Assembly: GCF_009812035.1 (NCBI RefSeq)
Contig: NZ_VZIZ01000016.1
Coordinates: 1-40,788 of the forward strand
Direction of reading: 5' to 3'
Length of the DNA stretch: 40,788 nt
Origin: Psychrobacter nivimaris
GTDB taxonomy: Bacteria > Pseudomonadota > Gammaproteobacteria > Pseudomonadales > Moraxellaceae
This document shows, in pieces, positions 1 to 7,055 of the stretch (position 1 is the stretch's first letter; each line of letters begins with the position of its first letter). The position numbers and the translations under genes are program-made. The notes beneath the pieces were generated by a model that was given only the letters and a program-made list of their open reading frames with translations, had not been told where the DNA came from and ran no database searches.

Positions 1-53
1 TAATATCTATTTAGCAGCGACGATTATCCATTTACGGTAATTGTCAACACACC

Positions 54-1400
54 CTAGTTCAAAATACCAAAAGCAACCAACGCATCAGCCACACGTTTGA
101 AGCCAACCATATTGGCACCAGCCATATAATCGACATAACCATTGTCAGTTTGACCATATTGTTCTGAAGCATTCGCAGCACTGTCGTGGATATCTTTCAT
201 AATACCTTTTAGACGCTCATCGACTTGCTCAAAGGTTTGATATTGACGGACAGAGTTTTGCGACATTTCAAGCGCAGATACTGCTACCCCGCCCGCATTA
301 GCAGCTTTACCAGGTGCATAATGAACACGGTGCAAACGGATATAATCAATTGCTTCCGCAGTGAGTGGCATATTAGCGCCTTCCACCACATACTTCACGC
401 CATTTTCGACCAACAATTTGGCATCAGCTTCATTGACTTCATTTTGAGTAGCGCATGGAATCGCAATATCAGCTTCAAACTGCCACGGTTTCTGTTTGGC
501 AAGCCACTCGCCACCATAAACATCAACATACTCTGCTAAAGGCTTGTTTTGCTGCTTTTGTTTTTTGAGCCAATCAATTTTTTCTTGATTGAGACCATTT
601 TCATCATGCAACGTCCCTTGTGAATCAGAGACAGTTATTGCCATACCACCTAGCGCATTCACTTTTTCGGCAGCATGTAATGAGACATTACCTGCTCCTG
701 ATATCAGCACCTTTTTGCCTTGAAGCTTATCGTTCTGAGCGATGAGCATATTTTCTAAGAAGTAGACTGCACCGTAGCCAGTCGCCTCTGTACGCATCAA
801 GCTGCCACCAAAGCCCACGCCTTTGCCAGTGATAACCCCTGTTGATTCACGCGTTAAATTCTTATACATCGCAAACATATAGCTAACTTCTCGACCACCG
901 ACGCCGATGTCACCAGCAGGCACATCCATGTCTTTGCTCACGTAATGATGTAGCTCACGCATAAAGGCATAGCAAAAACGACGTATCTCGCTGTCTGTTT
1001 TACCTTTAGGATCAAAATCTGACCCACCTTTACCGCCACCAATAGGCAAGCCAGTTAAGGCATTTTTAAAGATTTGCTCAAAGCCTAAGAACTTCAATAC
1101 GGATTGATTGACGGTAGGATGGAATCTAAGACCGCCTTTGTAAGGGCCTAGAGCATTGCAAAACTGCACACGCCAACCACGATTGACTTGTACCACGCCT
1201 TGATCATCTTCCCAATTGATACGAAAGCCAAATACCCGATCAGGCTCTACCAAACGCTCGAATACCTTTAACGTACTATATTCAGGCTGCGCATCGTATA
1301 AAGGTTGAATCGTAATTGCCACCTCTTTTACTGCTTGAATGAATTCAGGCTGATGGGCATAACGTGCTTCGACTTTTTGGATGGCTTCACTGATGCTCAT
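54..1400 (-). CDS. gdhA: NADP-specific glutamate dehydrogenase
   Basis: Interconverts 2-oxoglutarate plus ammonia and L-glutamate with NADP(H) in the cytoplasm, joining carbon and nitrogen metabolism. The 448-residue length is that of the hexameric small-type (about 450 aa) bacterial and fungal NADP enzymes. The substrate-site motif LPIGGGKGGSDFDPKG is followed by DMDVPAGDIGVGGRE. The C-terminal Rossmann domain carries the nucleotide loop ISGAGNVSLHAAEK, and the family segment VEGANMP follows. The start is supported by an AAGGAAG Shine-Dalgarno sequence just upstream of the ATG. It is monocistronic here, with a long AT-rich gap separating it from the divergent Roadblock gene. NADP rather than NAD preference is inferred from overall similarity to the E. 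coli GdhA type. Confidence 0.96.
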   Translation of the reverse strand: MSISEAIQKVEARYAHQPEFIQAVKEVAITIQPLYDAQPEYSTLKVFERLVEPDRVFGFRINWEDDQGVVQVNRGWRVQFCNALGPYKGGLRFHPTVNQSVLKFLGFEQIFKNALTGLPIGGGKGGSDFDPKGKTDSEIRRFCYAFMRELHHYVSKDMDVPAGDIGVGGREVSYMFAMYKNLTRESTGVITGKGVGFGGSLMRTEATGYGAVYFLENMLIAQNDKLQGKKVLISGAGNVSLHAAEKVNALGGMAITVSDSQGTLHDENGLNQEKIDWLKKQKQQNKPLAEYVDVYGGEWLAKQKPWQFEADIAIPCATQNEVNEADAKLLVENGVKYVVEGANMPLTAEAIDYIRLHRVHYAPGKAANAGGVAVSALEMSQNSVRQYQTFEQVDERLKGIMKDIHDSAANASEQYGQTDNGYVDYMAGANMVGFKRVADALVAFGILN

Positions 1401-2022
1401 GTATTTCTTCCTTAGGATAAAACTGGTGATAGTAATTATTTACATCGACGCTACAACATATTGAGTAAACGAAAGGGCTATAAACGTTGATGTAAAACTG
1501 AAATCGCCCCTATACAAGATTATGTATAGAGACTGATAAGATCAAAAAAGCTGACTCAATTTGTATTTTTATAACGCATTTAGAAGTGTCAACATTTATC
1601 CCCTCATGACTGTATATCATTTTTGAGACTTATAAGTCTAGTAAATATCTTCATCATAAGAATCTATAAGCGATTTTTATTAGCTAAATTCCAGCGGCTC
1701 CGTTTGATAGCAATGGTGGACATTAATCTATAGTTACAAAGAATATCTCTATTCGAAAAAATACCAAGGATCTTGCTAGGTCTTCAACCGCTCATCGACT
1801 AGACATAATAAAAAACCAACATTTTCCTCGAAAAAATAAAGATAAGGGGTAATGATTTGATGACAAAAGGCACAAAAGTCCAAAAAATTTACTTTTAATT
1901 GGGCAAATGTATATCAATATTATTAGTAAGGATTTATAATACCTTTCTTTAAACAAGGATATTTTTGACTAACTTCATTAGTTCATAAATAAAAAACCAA
2001 TCACCAGTACAGAGAAAGCGAT
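1401..2022. other. AT-rich divergent intergenic region (gdhA / Roadblock gene)
   Basis: A 622-base non-coding gap that must hold the promoters of gdhA (minus) and of the Roadblock cluster (plus). I see no convincing small gene or RNA. It contains a perfect 14-base palindrome, AGACTTATAAGTCT, at 1626-1639. A palindrome of this length is expected by chance about two or three times in a window this size, so it is only a weak operator candidate. It also contains a consensus TATAAT, listed separately. Confidence 0.6.
1935..1940 (+). promoter_or_regulatory. Possible -10 element of the Roadblock cluster
   Basis: A perfect TATAAT lies 82 bases before the Roadblock start codon. The hexamer 17 bases upstream (TATCAA) is a poor -35 box, so this is tentative. 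In an AT-rich gap a chance match is quite possible. Confidence 0.3.
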
Positions 2023-2385
2023 ATGCGTACAGATTCATTTCAGCAGATATTGGAAGACTTAAACAGTTCATCAGCAGATGTTGAAGCATCTGCGCTAATC
2101 TCTAGCGATGGTCTTATGATTGCTTCAGCTCTACCAACCGGCGTGGATGAAGATCGTGTGGGTGCTATGTCAGCAGCATTATTATCATTAGGTGACCGTG
2201 CAGGCCGCGAGTTGGCACGCGGTAGTATCGATCGTATTATGATTCAAGGCGAGAAAGGCTACGTCATCATGACCTCATCAGGCGATGAAGCCGTACTCAC
2301 CATCATGGCAAAGCCCAATGCCAAGCTTGGCTTGATATTCCTAGATATTAAGCGTGCTTCAGAAGCATTGGCAAAGCTCATTTGA
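2023..2385 (+). CDS. Roadblock/LC7 domain protein
   Basis: A single-domain protein of 120 residues. In bacteria this fold (MglB and relatives) commonly acts on or with small Ras-like GTPases, or serves as a dimeric scaffold in regulatory clusters. The family pattern is visible. An N-terminal helix is followed by a strand ending ALISSDGLMIAS (about residues 23-35), then the helix DEDRVGAMSAALLSLGDRAGREL. Two beta strands follow (IDRIMIQGEKGYVIMTS and AVLTIMA), and the final helix starts GLIFLDIKRASEAL. There is no signal peptide or membrane segment. It is the first gene of a five-gene same-strand group. No MglA-type GTPase is present in the window, so its partner is unknown. The Shine-Dalgarno sequence is weak. 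Confidence 0.88.
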   Translation: MRTDSFQQILEDLNSSSADVEASALISSDGLMIASALPTGVDEDRVGAMSAALLSLGDRAGRELARGSIDRIMIQGEKGYVIMTSSGDEAVLTIMAKPNAKLGLIFLDIKRASEALAKLI

Positions 2386-2431
2386 TTAGCGACTGCTTAT
2401 CGAACTTATTAGCTTTTTAATCACTATAAAC

Positions 2432-2537
2432 ATAGTCGGTTCAATATAATTTGAACGCAAGAAAGCCGAGTGAGAGTACTACAAGTAGTAGACTAAGCAA
2501 GGCTGACACCGTGTTCAATTTATAGAGGATTGACGAT
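2432..2537. repeat. 106-bp interspersed palindromic repeat, copy 1
   Basis: A 106-base element with imperfect terminal inverted repeats: the left end reads ATAGTCGGTTC and the right end in reverse complement reads ATCGTCAATCC. The inner arms are also nearly complementary: TTTGAAC near the left end and GTTCAATTTAT near the right end. It aligns without gaps to the element at 23017-23122, with 69 of 106 positions identical by hand count. It sits between the Roadblock gene and the PAS gene, ending about 14 bases before the Shine-Dalgarno sequence of the latter. It codes for nothing and looks like a MITE or REP-type element. Confidence 0.75.
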
Positions 2538-2562
2538 ATAACGATCAACGAAGGAGATGACC

Positions 2563-3057
2563 ATGGGTTCTCCAATCCCTGATGCACACAAACCCGATAT
2601 GCCTGCTGAGCAAATCACGATGACTTATCATGATGGCACGTCACGGACTGTCTATGATACTGGTATAGAGCGCCCCTACCCAGATGGCAAACTGATTGTC
2701 TCGCGTACCAATCTCGACGGTATCATCACTCACGTCAACGACGCCTTTGTCGAAATCAGTGGCTATCATGTAGATGAATTGATTGGCCAACAGCACTATA
2801 TTTTGCGTCATCCTGATATGCCAAAAGCTGCCTATAAAGACTTATGGAGTACTGCCGAGTCTGGACAAAAATGGCATGGCTATGTCAAAAACTTATGCAA
2901 AGACGGCAGTTATTATTGGGTCTATGCCACTGTGGTGCCTAACGTGCGTCGCGGTGAAACCGTCGGCTACACCTCGGTACGACGCAAACCATCACGCAGC
3001 AAAATTGAAGCGGCGATGACTCAATATGCCCAAATGAAACAAGATGAGGAAGGCTAA
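2563..3057 (+). CDS. Stand-alone Aer-like PAS sensor protein
   Basis: A soluble protein of 164 residues carrying one PAS domain (about residues 40-150). The domain resembles the FAD-binding PAS of the aerotaxis receptor Aer: GIITHVNDAFVEISGYHVDEL, then the signature HPDMPKAAYKDLW, then GYVKNLCKDGSYYWVYATVVP. Aer itself continues into membrane, HAMP and chemoreceptor signalling regions. Here nothing follows except a short charged tail, so any output must go through a partner protein. The start is placed at 2563 rather than at the in-frame ATG at 2557. AAGGAG at 2551-2556 abuts 2557 but is six bases from 2563. The next gene starts three bases after the stop, so the two are probably co-translated. 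Flavin binding is inferred from the resemblance to Aer. Confidence 0.87.
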   Translation: MGSPIPDAHKPDMPAEQITMTYHDGTSRTVYDTGIERPYPDGKLIVSRTNLDGIITHVNDAFVEISGYHVDELIGQQHYILRHPDMPKAAYKDLWSTAESGQKWHGYVKNLCKDGSYYWVYATVVPNVRRGETVGYTSVRRKPSRSKIEAAMTQYAQMKQDEEG

Positions 3058-3060
3058 CTC

Positions 3061-3810
3061 ATGACGACACACAATATGTTAATCGCCCCTGATTTTTCGC
3101 CTGATCGCTTTGCAGGCTGGCACATGTTCAACACCTTGATTCAAAAACGTGCCAACTTAAACATGCATCTCAATATTCCTGCCTCTCACGCTGAGCAAGA
3201 GCAGGTCATTGATGCTGGTGACATTCAAATCATTTATGCCAACCCTTTTGATGCAGCCACTCTCATTCGAGAGCAAGGCTATCGAGCCATTGCCCGACCT
3301 ATCGGTAAATCTGACGAGATGATCATTGCAGCCGCTGCCAATAGCACTATCAGCCGTTTGGAAGACATTCAAGCAGGGGCTACTGTCGCGATGGCCGACA
3401 ACCGAGATGTCAAACTGATTGGCTTGCGCTTGCTAGAAGCCGTCGATATAGAAGCGTCTGATCTCAACTGGGATGTGACCGAGACCTATCAAGCGGCTGC
3501 CCGCAAGGTCATCAAAGGTGAAGCCCAAGTCGCGTTCTTTTTGGCAGAGATTTTTCATAGCTTCTCACGCTTGACCAAGACTCAGCTGTCAGTACTTATC
3601 GAAAGTGACTTGGCTGATATCAGTCATGTGTTACTAGTCAAAGAAGACTTTCCCGATGCACAAATCTTCCTAGAAGCCATCCTGAATTTGCACAACGATG
3701 CAGATGGTAAAGAGGCCTTGGCTGAGCTTGGCATGCCTCAAGGGTTTGAGCCAATGAGCGAAGAAGATGCCGAATTTATGATTGATTTAATGCAGACGTT
3801 ATTGGATTAG
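3061..3810 (+). CDS. PhnD-like substrate-binding protein without signal peptide
   Basis: 249 residues resembling the type 2 periplasmic-binding fold of phosphate/phosphonate ABC binding proteins (PhnD family). The pattern includes an N-terminal strand and helix (LIAPDFSPDRFAGWHMFNTL), GDIQIIYANPFDAATLIRE, a hinge segment DIQAGATVAMADN, and KVIKGEAQVAFFLAEIFHS. A genuine transport component would carry a Sec signal or lipobox. This one starts directly with the mature fold, and no permease or ATPase gene is nearby. I therefore infer a cytoplasmic ligand sensor rather than a transporter part. It lies three bases after the PAS gene, with AGGAAGG inside the end of that gene as its ribosome site. 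The ligand is unknown. Confidence 0.75.
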   Translation: MTTHNMLIAPDFSPDRFAGWHMFNTLIQKRANLNMHLNIPASHAEQEQVIDAGDIQIIYANPFDAATLIREQGYRAIARPIGKSDEMIIAAAANSTISRLEDIQAGATVAMADNRDVKLIGLRLLEAVDIEASDLNWDVTETYQAAARKVIKGEAQVAFFLAEIFHSFSRLTKTQLSVLIESDLADISHVLLVKEDFPDAQIFLEAILNLHNDADGKEALAELGMPQGFEPMSEEDAEFMIDLMQTLLD

Positions 3811-3934
3811 TCGCTCAATCATTGTATTGATATCAAGCGCTATTTCTCTGGATTACATCATCGCTTGTTATATGGAGTCATCACCACTGAAGCAAGCACC
3901 GTCGTAATAATAGCGATGACAGGAGGGTATTATT

Positions 3935-4558
3935 ATGTCTGATTCAGACCTGATCAAAGAAAATGAAAGAGTCGCGCACCGAGTATTTCGGTTTTACTCT
4001 CGTAAAGTATTTTTGGCACCCAATAACCGTCATTTTCATGAGCAGCGTATCAATGCAGCGTTACTGTTGACGGAGAAAGAGCCGTTACAAGGCGCTGTAG
4101 CGGACTTTTTTTATGGGTGCTGGTTTGATATCCCATATGATGTAAACAACCTATTTACTCGTATCAAAGATCGTTTGTATCCTCATGTCCAGCAGGGCTT
4201 TCGTGATTGCATTGATAAAAAAAGATACATCCAGCGCAATAGTATGTTGGCCACTCGTTGGAGTGTACTGATATCCCCTTCACTCAATGAGCAAAAGCAA
4301 CGGCTGCGTATCAGCAGCGACGATGCCCGAGAAATCGCTAAAGACATCACCACTGAGCTGATGCAAGCGCGTGAGGACGAAGACTGGGGTACGATTGAGC
4401 AAATCGAAAATGAGTTTTTTGCCCATTGTACTGCGCGCAATGATCGTCTCGCATTTTCGTTGGTATGGTTCCGTTTGGGTAGAAGTGATTGGCAGTTCGA
4501 TGCGCGCTGGGACAACTGCCAACATCATCTCGATCAAACTATAGTCAAATCCATATAA
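3935..4558 (+). CDS. Uncharacterised protein of the Roadblock cluster (207 aa)
   Basis: I do not recognise a family. It is a soluble, charged, mostly helical protein with no signal peptide or membrane segment. Aromatic residues are frequent (FRFYSRKVF, ADFFYGCWFDIPYD, LVWFRLGRSDWQFDARW). A helical acidic stretch follows the middle (DDAREIAKDITTELMQAREDEDWGTIEQIENEFFAH). A strong ribosome site, AGGAGGG at 3921-3927, precedes the ATG by seven bases, so the gene is very probably translated. It follows the PhnD-like gene by 124 bases on the same strand. Function can be argued only from the neighbourhood, as a member of the Roadblock/PAS/PhnD-like group. Confidence 0.8.
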   Translation: MSDSDLIKENERVAHRVFRFYSRKVFLAPNNRHFHEQRINAALLLTEKEPLQGAVADFFYGCWFDIPYDVNNLFTRIKDRLYPHVQQGFRDCIDKKRYIQRNSMLATRWSVLISPSLNEQKQRLRISSDDAREIAKDITTELMQAREDEDWGTIEQIENEFFAHCTARNDRLAFSLVWFRLGRSDWQFDARWDNCQHHLDQTIVKSI

Positions 4559-4698
4559 AGCTGCTACATCGTCATCTTCACTAAGCATATTAATGTATAA
4601 CTTACGCTCGGTTTCCTTGTATCGAAATTATTTGAACTCAACGATATGAAAGCCTAATTCGTCACTTATTAATCACTTTTATCATAATGGTAGTTACT

Positions 4699-5313
4699 AT
4701 GTCCTCTTACTTAAATGCTGATAAAACCTATCTTACCCTGACGCCAGCTGGTATTTTCGAAGCGTTTTCACAGAAAGAACCGACTGATGAGCAGTTGGCA
4801 TTACAGGATTTGCTGTCTTATGATCAGACATTGCTCGCCGCTGACTGGCTTCAGCGTTATTCTGAACAATGGTTACAGAGCTTTATCGAAAAAGGTTGGA
4901 TTGAAAAGCTGTCACTGTTTTTACCAGCGCCTAACTTGCCATTGGACCAGTTTTTGCCTTATGTCGTGGTGAGCTTATCTGGTAAACGCCGATCCGCGAT
5001 CGGCTCTGATGAAGGGTTTTGTTTAGCGCGAGTTGGCTATAGTCAAGAAGAAGCGGACATGCTCAGTGTCGCCGCCGCTGATTTTTCAGGCTTTATGCTC
5101 CGCCAAAAGCAACGTGGGTGGGCAGTAGAGAGTCAGGCAATCTCGTTTTTTCAACAGGTCGACCTACTCATTCCTGAGACCAGCTTTGTGTTTTTATGGA
5201 TAGATAATGCAGGCTACGTTCTCATCATCGATGGCGAACCTCTGACCAACAGTCGCGCTTTTGTAGAGCTGGTATGGGCACTCAAAACCTCTGGATTGAG
5301 ATTTCTTAACTAA
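4699..5313 (+). CDS. Uncharacterised protein with possible diverged Roadblock-like C-terminal half
   Basis: 204 residues if started at 4699. An in-frame ATG at 4687 would add four residues. I prefer 4699 because GGTAG lies five bases upstream, but neither site is strong. There is no signal or membrane segment. The N-terminal half is helical (EQLALQDLLSYDQTLLAADW). From about residue 100 it reads like a Roadblock fold: a strand ending SDEGFCLARVG, then the helix SQEEADMLSVAAADFSGFML. Paired strands follow (TSFVFLWID and GYVLIIDG), then a helix SRAFVELVWALKTSG. This parallels the first gene of the cluster (SSDGLMIAS, then GAMSAALLSLGD, and so on), but sequence identity is low. The fold assignment is inference only. 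It is the last gene of the same-strand group. Confidence 0.78.
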   Translation: MSSYLNADKTYLTLTPAGIFEAFSQKEPTDEQLALQDLLSYDQTLLAADWLQRYSEQWLQSFIEKGWIEKLSLFLPAPNLPLDQFLPYVVVSLSGKRRSAIGSDEGFCLARVGYSQEEADMLSVAAADFSGFMLRQKQRGWAVESQAISFFQQVDLLIPETSFVFLWIDNAGYVLIIDGEPLTNSRAFVELVWALKTSGLRFLN

Positions 5314-5731
5314 GGAGGTTTCTTAACTGATTTAACTCACTTAGTTGATTCCGCTGTATCCAATGATTTGATGCCTAATCTCAATCTTTTACGCGAGCAT
5401 AAGCAGTGTGCTTAATTCTAGCTAAGCACACTACTTATGCTTATATGAAACTGTTCGTACCATTCTTACCTATATCACTCTTTGATATCGGCTAACTCTA
5501 TGCAGCAATAACAATACTCTCAGAATTAACAATAACTTGTCAGAATTTAGGTCATACTCTTCTCATACACTTAGGTATTTTCTTGCCACAACTTAAGTTG
5601 CCACAAATCTCTAATCATTCAAACATCTATACCGCTTCCAATATTTTAATTATCTTTTCCAACGTTGTACCCTACCGAAATCGGCAACCCCTGCCAAACC
5701 TTGCATTCTTGCTTATTTTTTAGGACAGTTT
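5314..5731. other. Intergenic region after the Roadblock cluster
   Basis: 418 bases without a gene. It opens with a perfect Shine-Dalgarno-like AAGGAGG (5312-5318) that has no start codon behind it, flanked by two copies of TTTCTTAACT at 5302-5311 and 5319-5328. It also holds a long inverted repeat (5396-5441, listed separately). The remainder is AT-rich and presumably includes the promoter of the methyltransferase gene. Confidence 0.5.
5396..5441. repeat. Long inverted repeat, possible rho-independent or structural hairpin
   Basis: Two 19-base arms (5396-5414 and 5423-5441) read AGCATAAGCAGTGTGCTTA and its reverse complement, with one mismatch and an eight-base loop. It lies 83 bases after the last gene of the Roadblock cluster and could end that transcript. 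No U-tract follows the plus-strand hairpin, so it is not a textbook terminator. Confidence 0.6.
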
Positions 5732-6412
5732 ATGACTTCGCTGACCACTGTGCGCGTGCGTTATCAAACGATTGAAATTGGCAATACCGACATTCATATT
5801 TGTACTTTGCGTGACAATCAACAATTTAGCGACCCTGATGACGAAGCGTTAAATTTGGGTATCTGCTCTGCTTCTTGGCCGATGTTTGGGGTGATATGGC
5901 CGTCAAGCTTGGTGCTGGCCAATCATATGCTCGATTACGATATTGCAGGCAAACGTATTTTGGAAGTTGGCTGCGGTATGGCGCTCTCTAGTCTGCTATT
6001 GAATCATAGACATGCGGACATCACAGCGACTGACTATCATCCAACGGTTGAGTATTTCCTTGATAGAAATACCACGCTGAATAATACCAAAGAGATAAAC
6101 TTTGAGCGTTTAGACTGGGCAGAGGACAATAGCCATCTTGGCAAGTTTGATATGATTATCGGCAGTGACTTGCTCTATGAAGACCAACACATTGACATAT
6201 TAGCTGAGTTTATTGACCGCCATGCTATGCCGACTTGCGAGGTCATCGTGGTCGATCCTGGTCGCGGACGCAAAAACAAACTAACCAACAAGATGACTGA
6301 ATTTGGCTTTAGTAGTAAGCACGTTAAACCTGAAAATACGACTTATCTAGACTTACCGTTTAAGGGACATATTTTGACGTTTTCGCGTGATAATAGTAGC
6401 CAAACAGAGTAA
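5732..6412 (+). CDS. Class I SAM-dependent methyltransferase (METTL21/NNMT-like)
   Basis: 226 residues with a Rossmann-type methyltransferase core. Motif I is RILEVGCGMALSSLLL (about residues 75-90), the acidic post-I strand is ITATDYHP, and motif IV reads FDMIIGSDLLYEDQH (D-L-L-Y). A later strand is CEVIVVDPGRGRKNK. The order and the DLLY motif are those of the protein-lysine methyltransferase-like group (METTL21 and relatives, often annotated nicotinamide N-methyltransferase-like). The substrate cannot be told from sequence, and a protein substrate is likely by family. It converges on the GNAT gene, 19 bases downstream. There is no membrane or signal segment. Confidence 0.82.
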   Translation: MTSLTTVRVRYQTIEIGNTDIHICTLRDNQQFSDPDDEALNLGICSASWPMFGVIWPSSLVLANHMLDYDIAGKRILEVGCGMALSSLLLNHRHADITATDYHPTVEYFLDRNTTLNNTKEINFERLDWAEDNSHLGKFDMIIGSDLLYEDQHIDILAEFIDRHAMPTCEVIVVDPGRGRKNKLTNKMTEFGFSSKHVKPENTTYLDLPFKGHILTFSRDNSSQTE

Positions 6413-6431
6413 AAGACAGCCGTCAATGCAA

Positions 6432-7007
6432 TTAAGTGAGCACAGTATCTTGCCGCTGATGCCGAGTAATTTTGTATAGCACATGCTCAGCGAGCCGATG
6501 ATTAAGGTCAAGCATAGGGTGATAGAAATCCTCCTGTGTATTGGTCATACCAAGGCGCTCCATAACCAATTGTGAGCGCTTATTGATAACGGCAGTAAAG
6601 GCAACCACTTCCTCAATCTCTAGCTCAACAAAGGCAAAATCCAGAGATGCTCGGGCAGCTTCAGTTGCATAACCTTGTCCCCAATAGTCATTATGTAAGC
6701 GCCAAGCAATCTCGACAGCAGGAGAAAACGGCATATCGGCATACGCGTGATTTAACCCAACCATACCGATAAAAGCATCTGTCTCTTTTAAACTCACCGC
6801 CCAAAAACCCCACCCATTATCATTAATCAGCGACTGGCATTTTTTGGCGATAGTATTACTCATGGAAGTAGTTAATAACTTGGGAAAGTATTCCATTACT
6901 TCAGGATTTGCATTCATCTCAGCGAATGGCGCAAAATCGCTCGCTTGCCACTGTCGTAGGTACAGTCGTTCGGTTTCTATCGTATTTATAATTTTATTCT
7001 CTCGCAT
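6432..7007 (-). CDS. GNAT acetyltransferase, RimJ/RimL type
   Basis: 191 residues. The opening IETERLYLRQWQASDFAPF and PEVMEYFPKLLT are characteristic of the RimJ/RimL-like branch of GNAT N-acetyltransferases. The acetyl-CoA pyrophosphate loop is GQGYATEAARASLDFAF, preceded by VEIAWRLHNDYWGQG. The C-terminal part has NKRSQLVMERLGM. It acts in the cytoplasm on an amino group of a protein N-terminus or small molecule, and the precise acceptor is unknown. It lies 48 bases downstream of the mocA-like gene on the same strand but is probably functionally separate from the molybdenum block. Confidence 0.88.
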   Translation of the reverse strand: MRENKIINTIETERLYLRQWQASDFAPFAEMNANPEVMEYFPKLLTTSMSNTIAKKCQSLINDNGWGFWAVSLKETDAFIGMVGLNHAYADMPFSPAVEIAWRLHNDYWGQGYATEAARASLDFAFVELEIEEVVAFTAVINKRSQLVMERLGMTNTQEDFYHPMLDLNHRLAEHVLYKITRHQRQDTVLT

Positions 7008-7055
7008 TTTATTGTTCAGAAGGAATACTGTTCAAAATAAATTAAATTAATCATG

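Noticed and set aside
225..539. Open frame on the plus strand opposite gdhA
   Set aside because: Antisense to a strongly conserved gene, with no ribosome site or recognisable protein pattern. The same applies to other long frames opposite or out of phase with tgpA, paoC, fimX and gspD.
1626..1639. Perfect 14-base palindrome as a firm operator
   Set aside because: Two or three such palindromes are expected by chance in this length of DNA, and no second copy was seen nearby.
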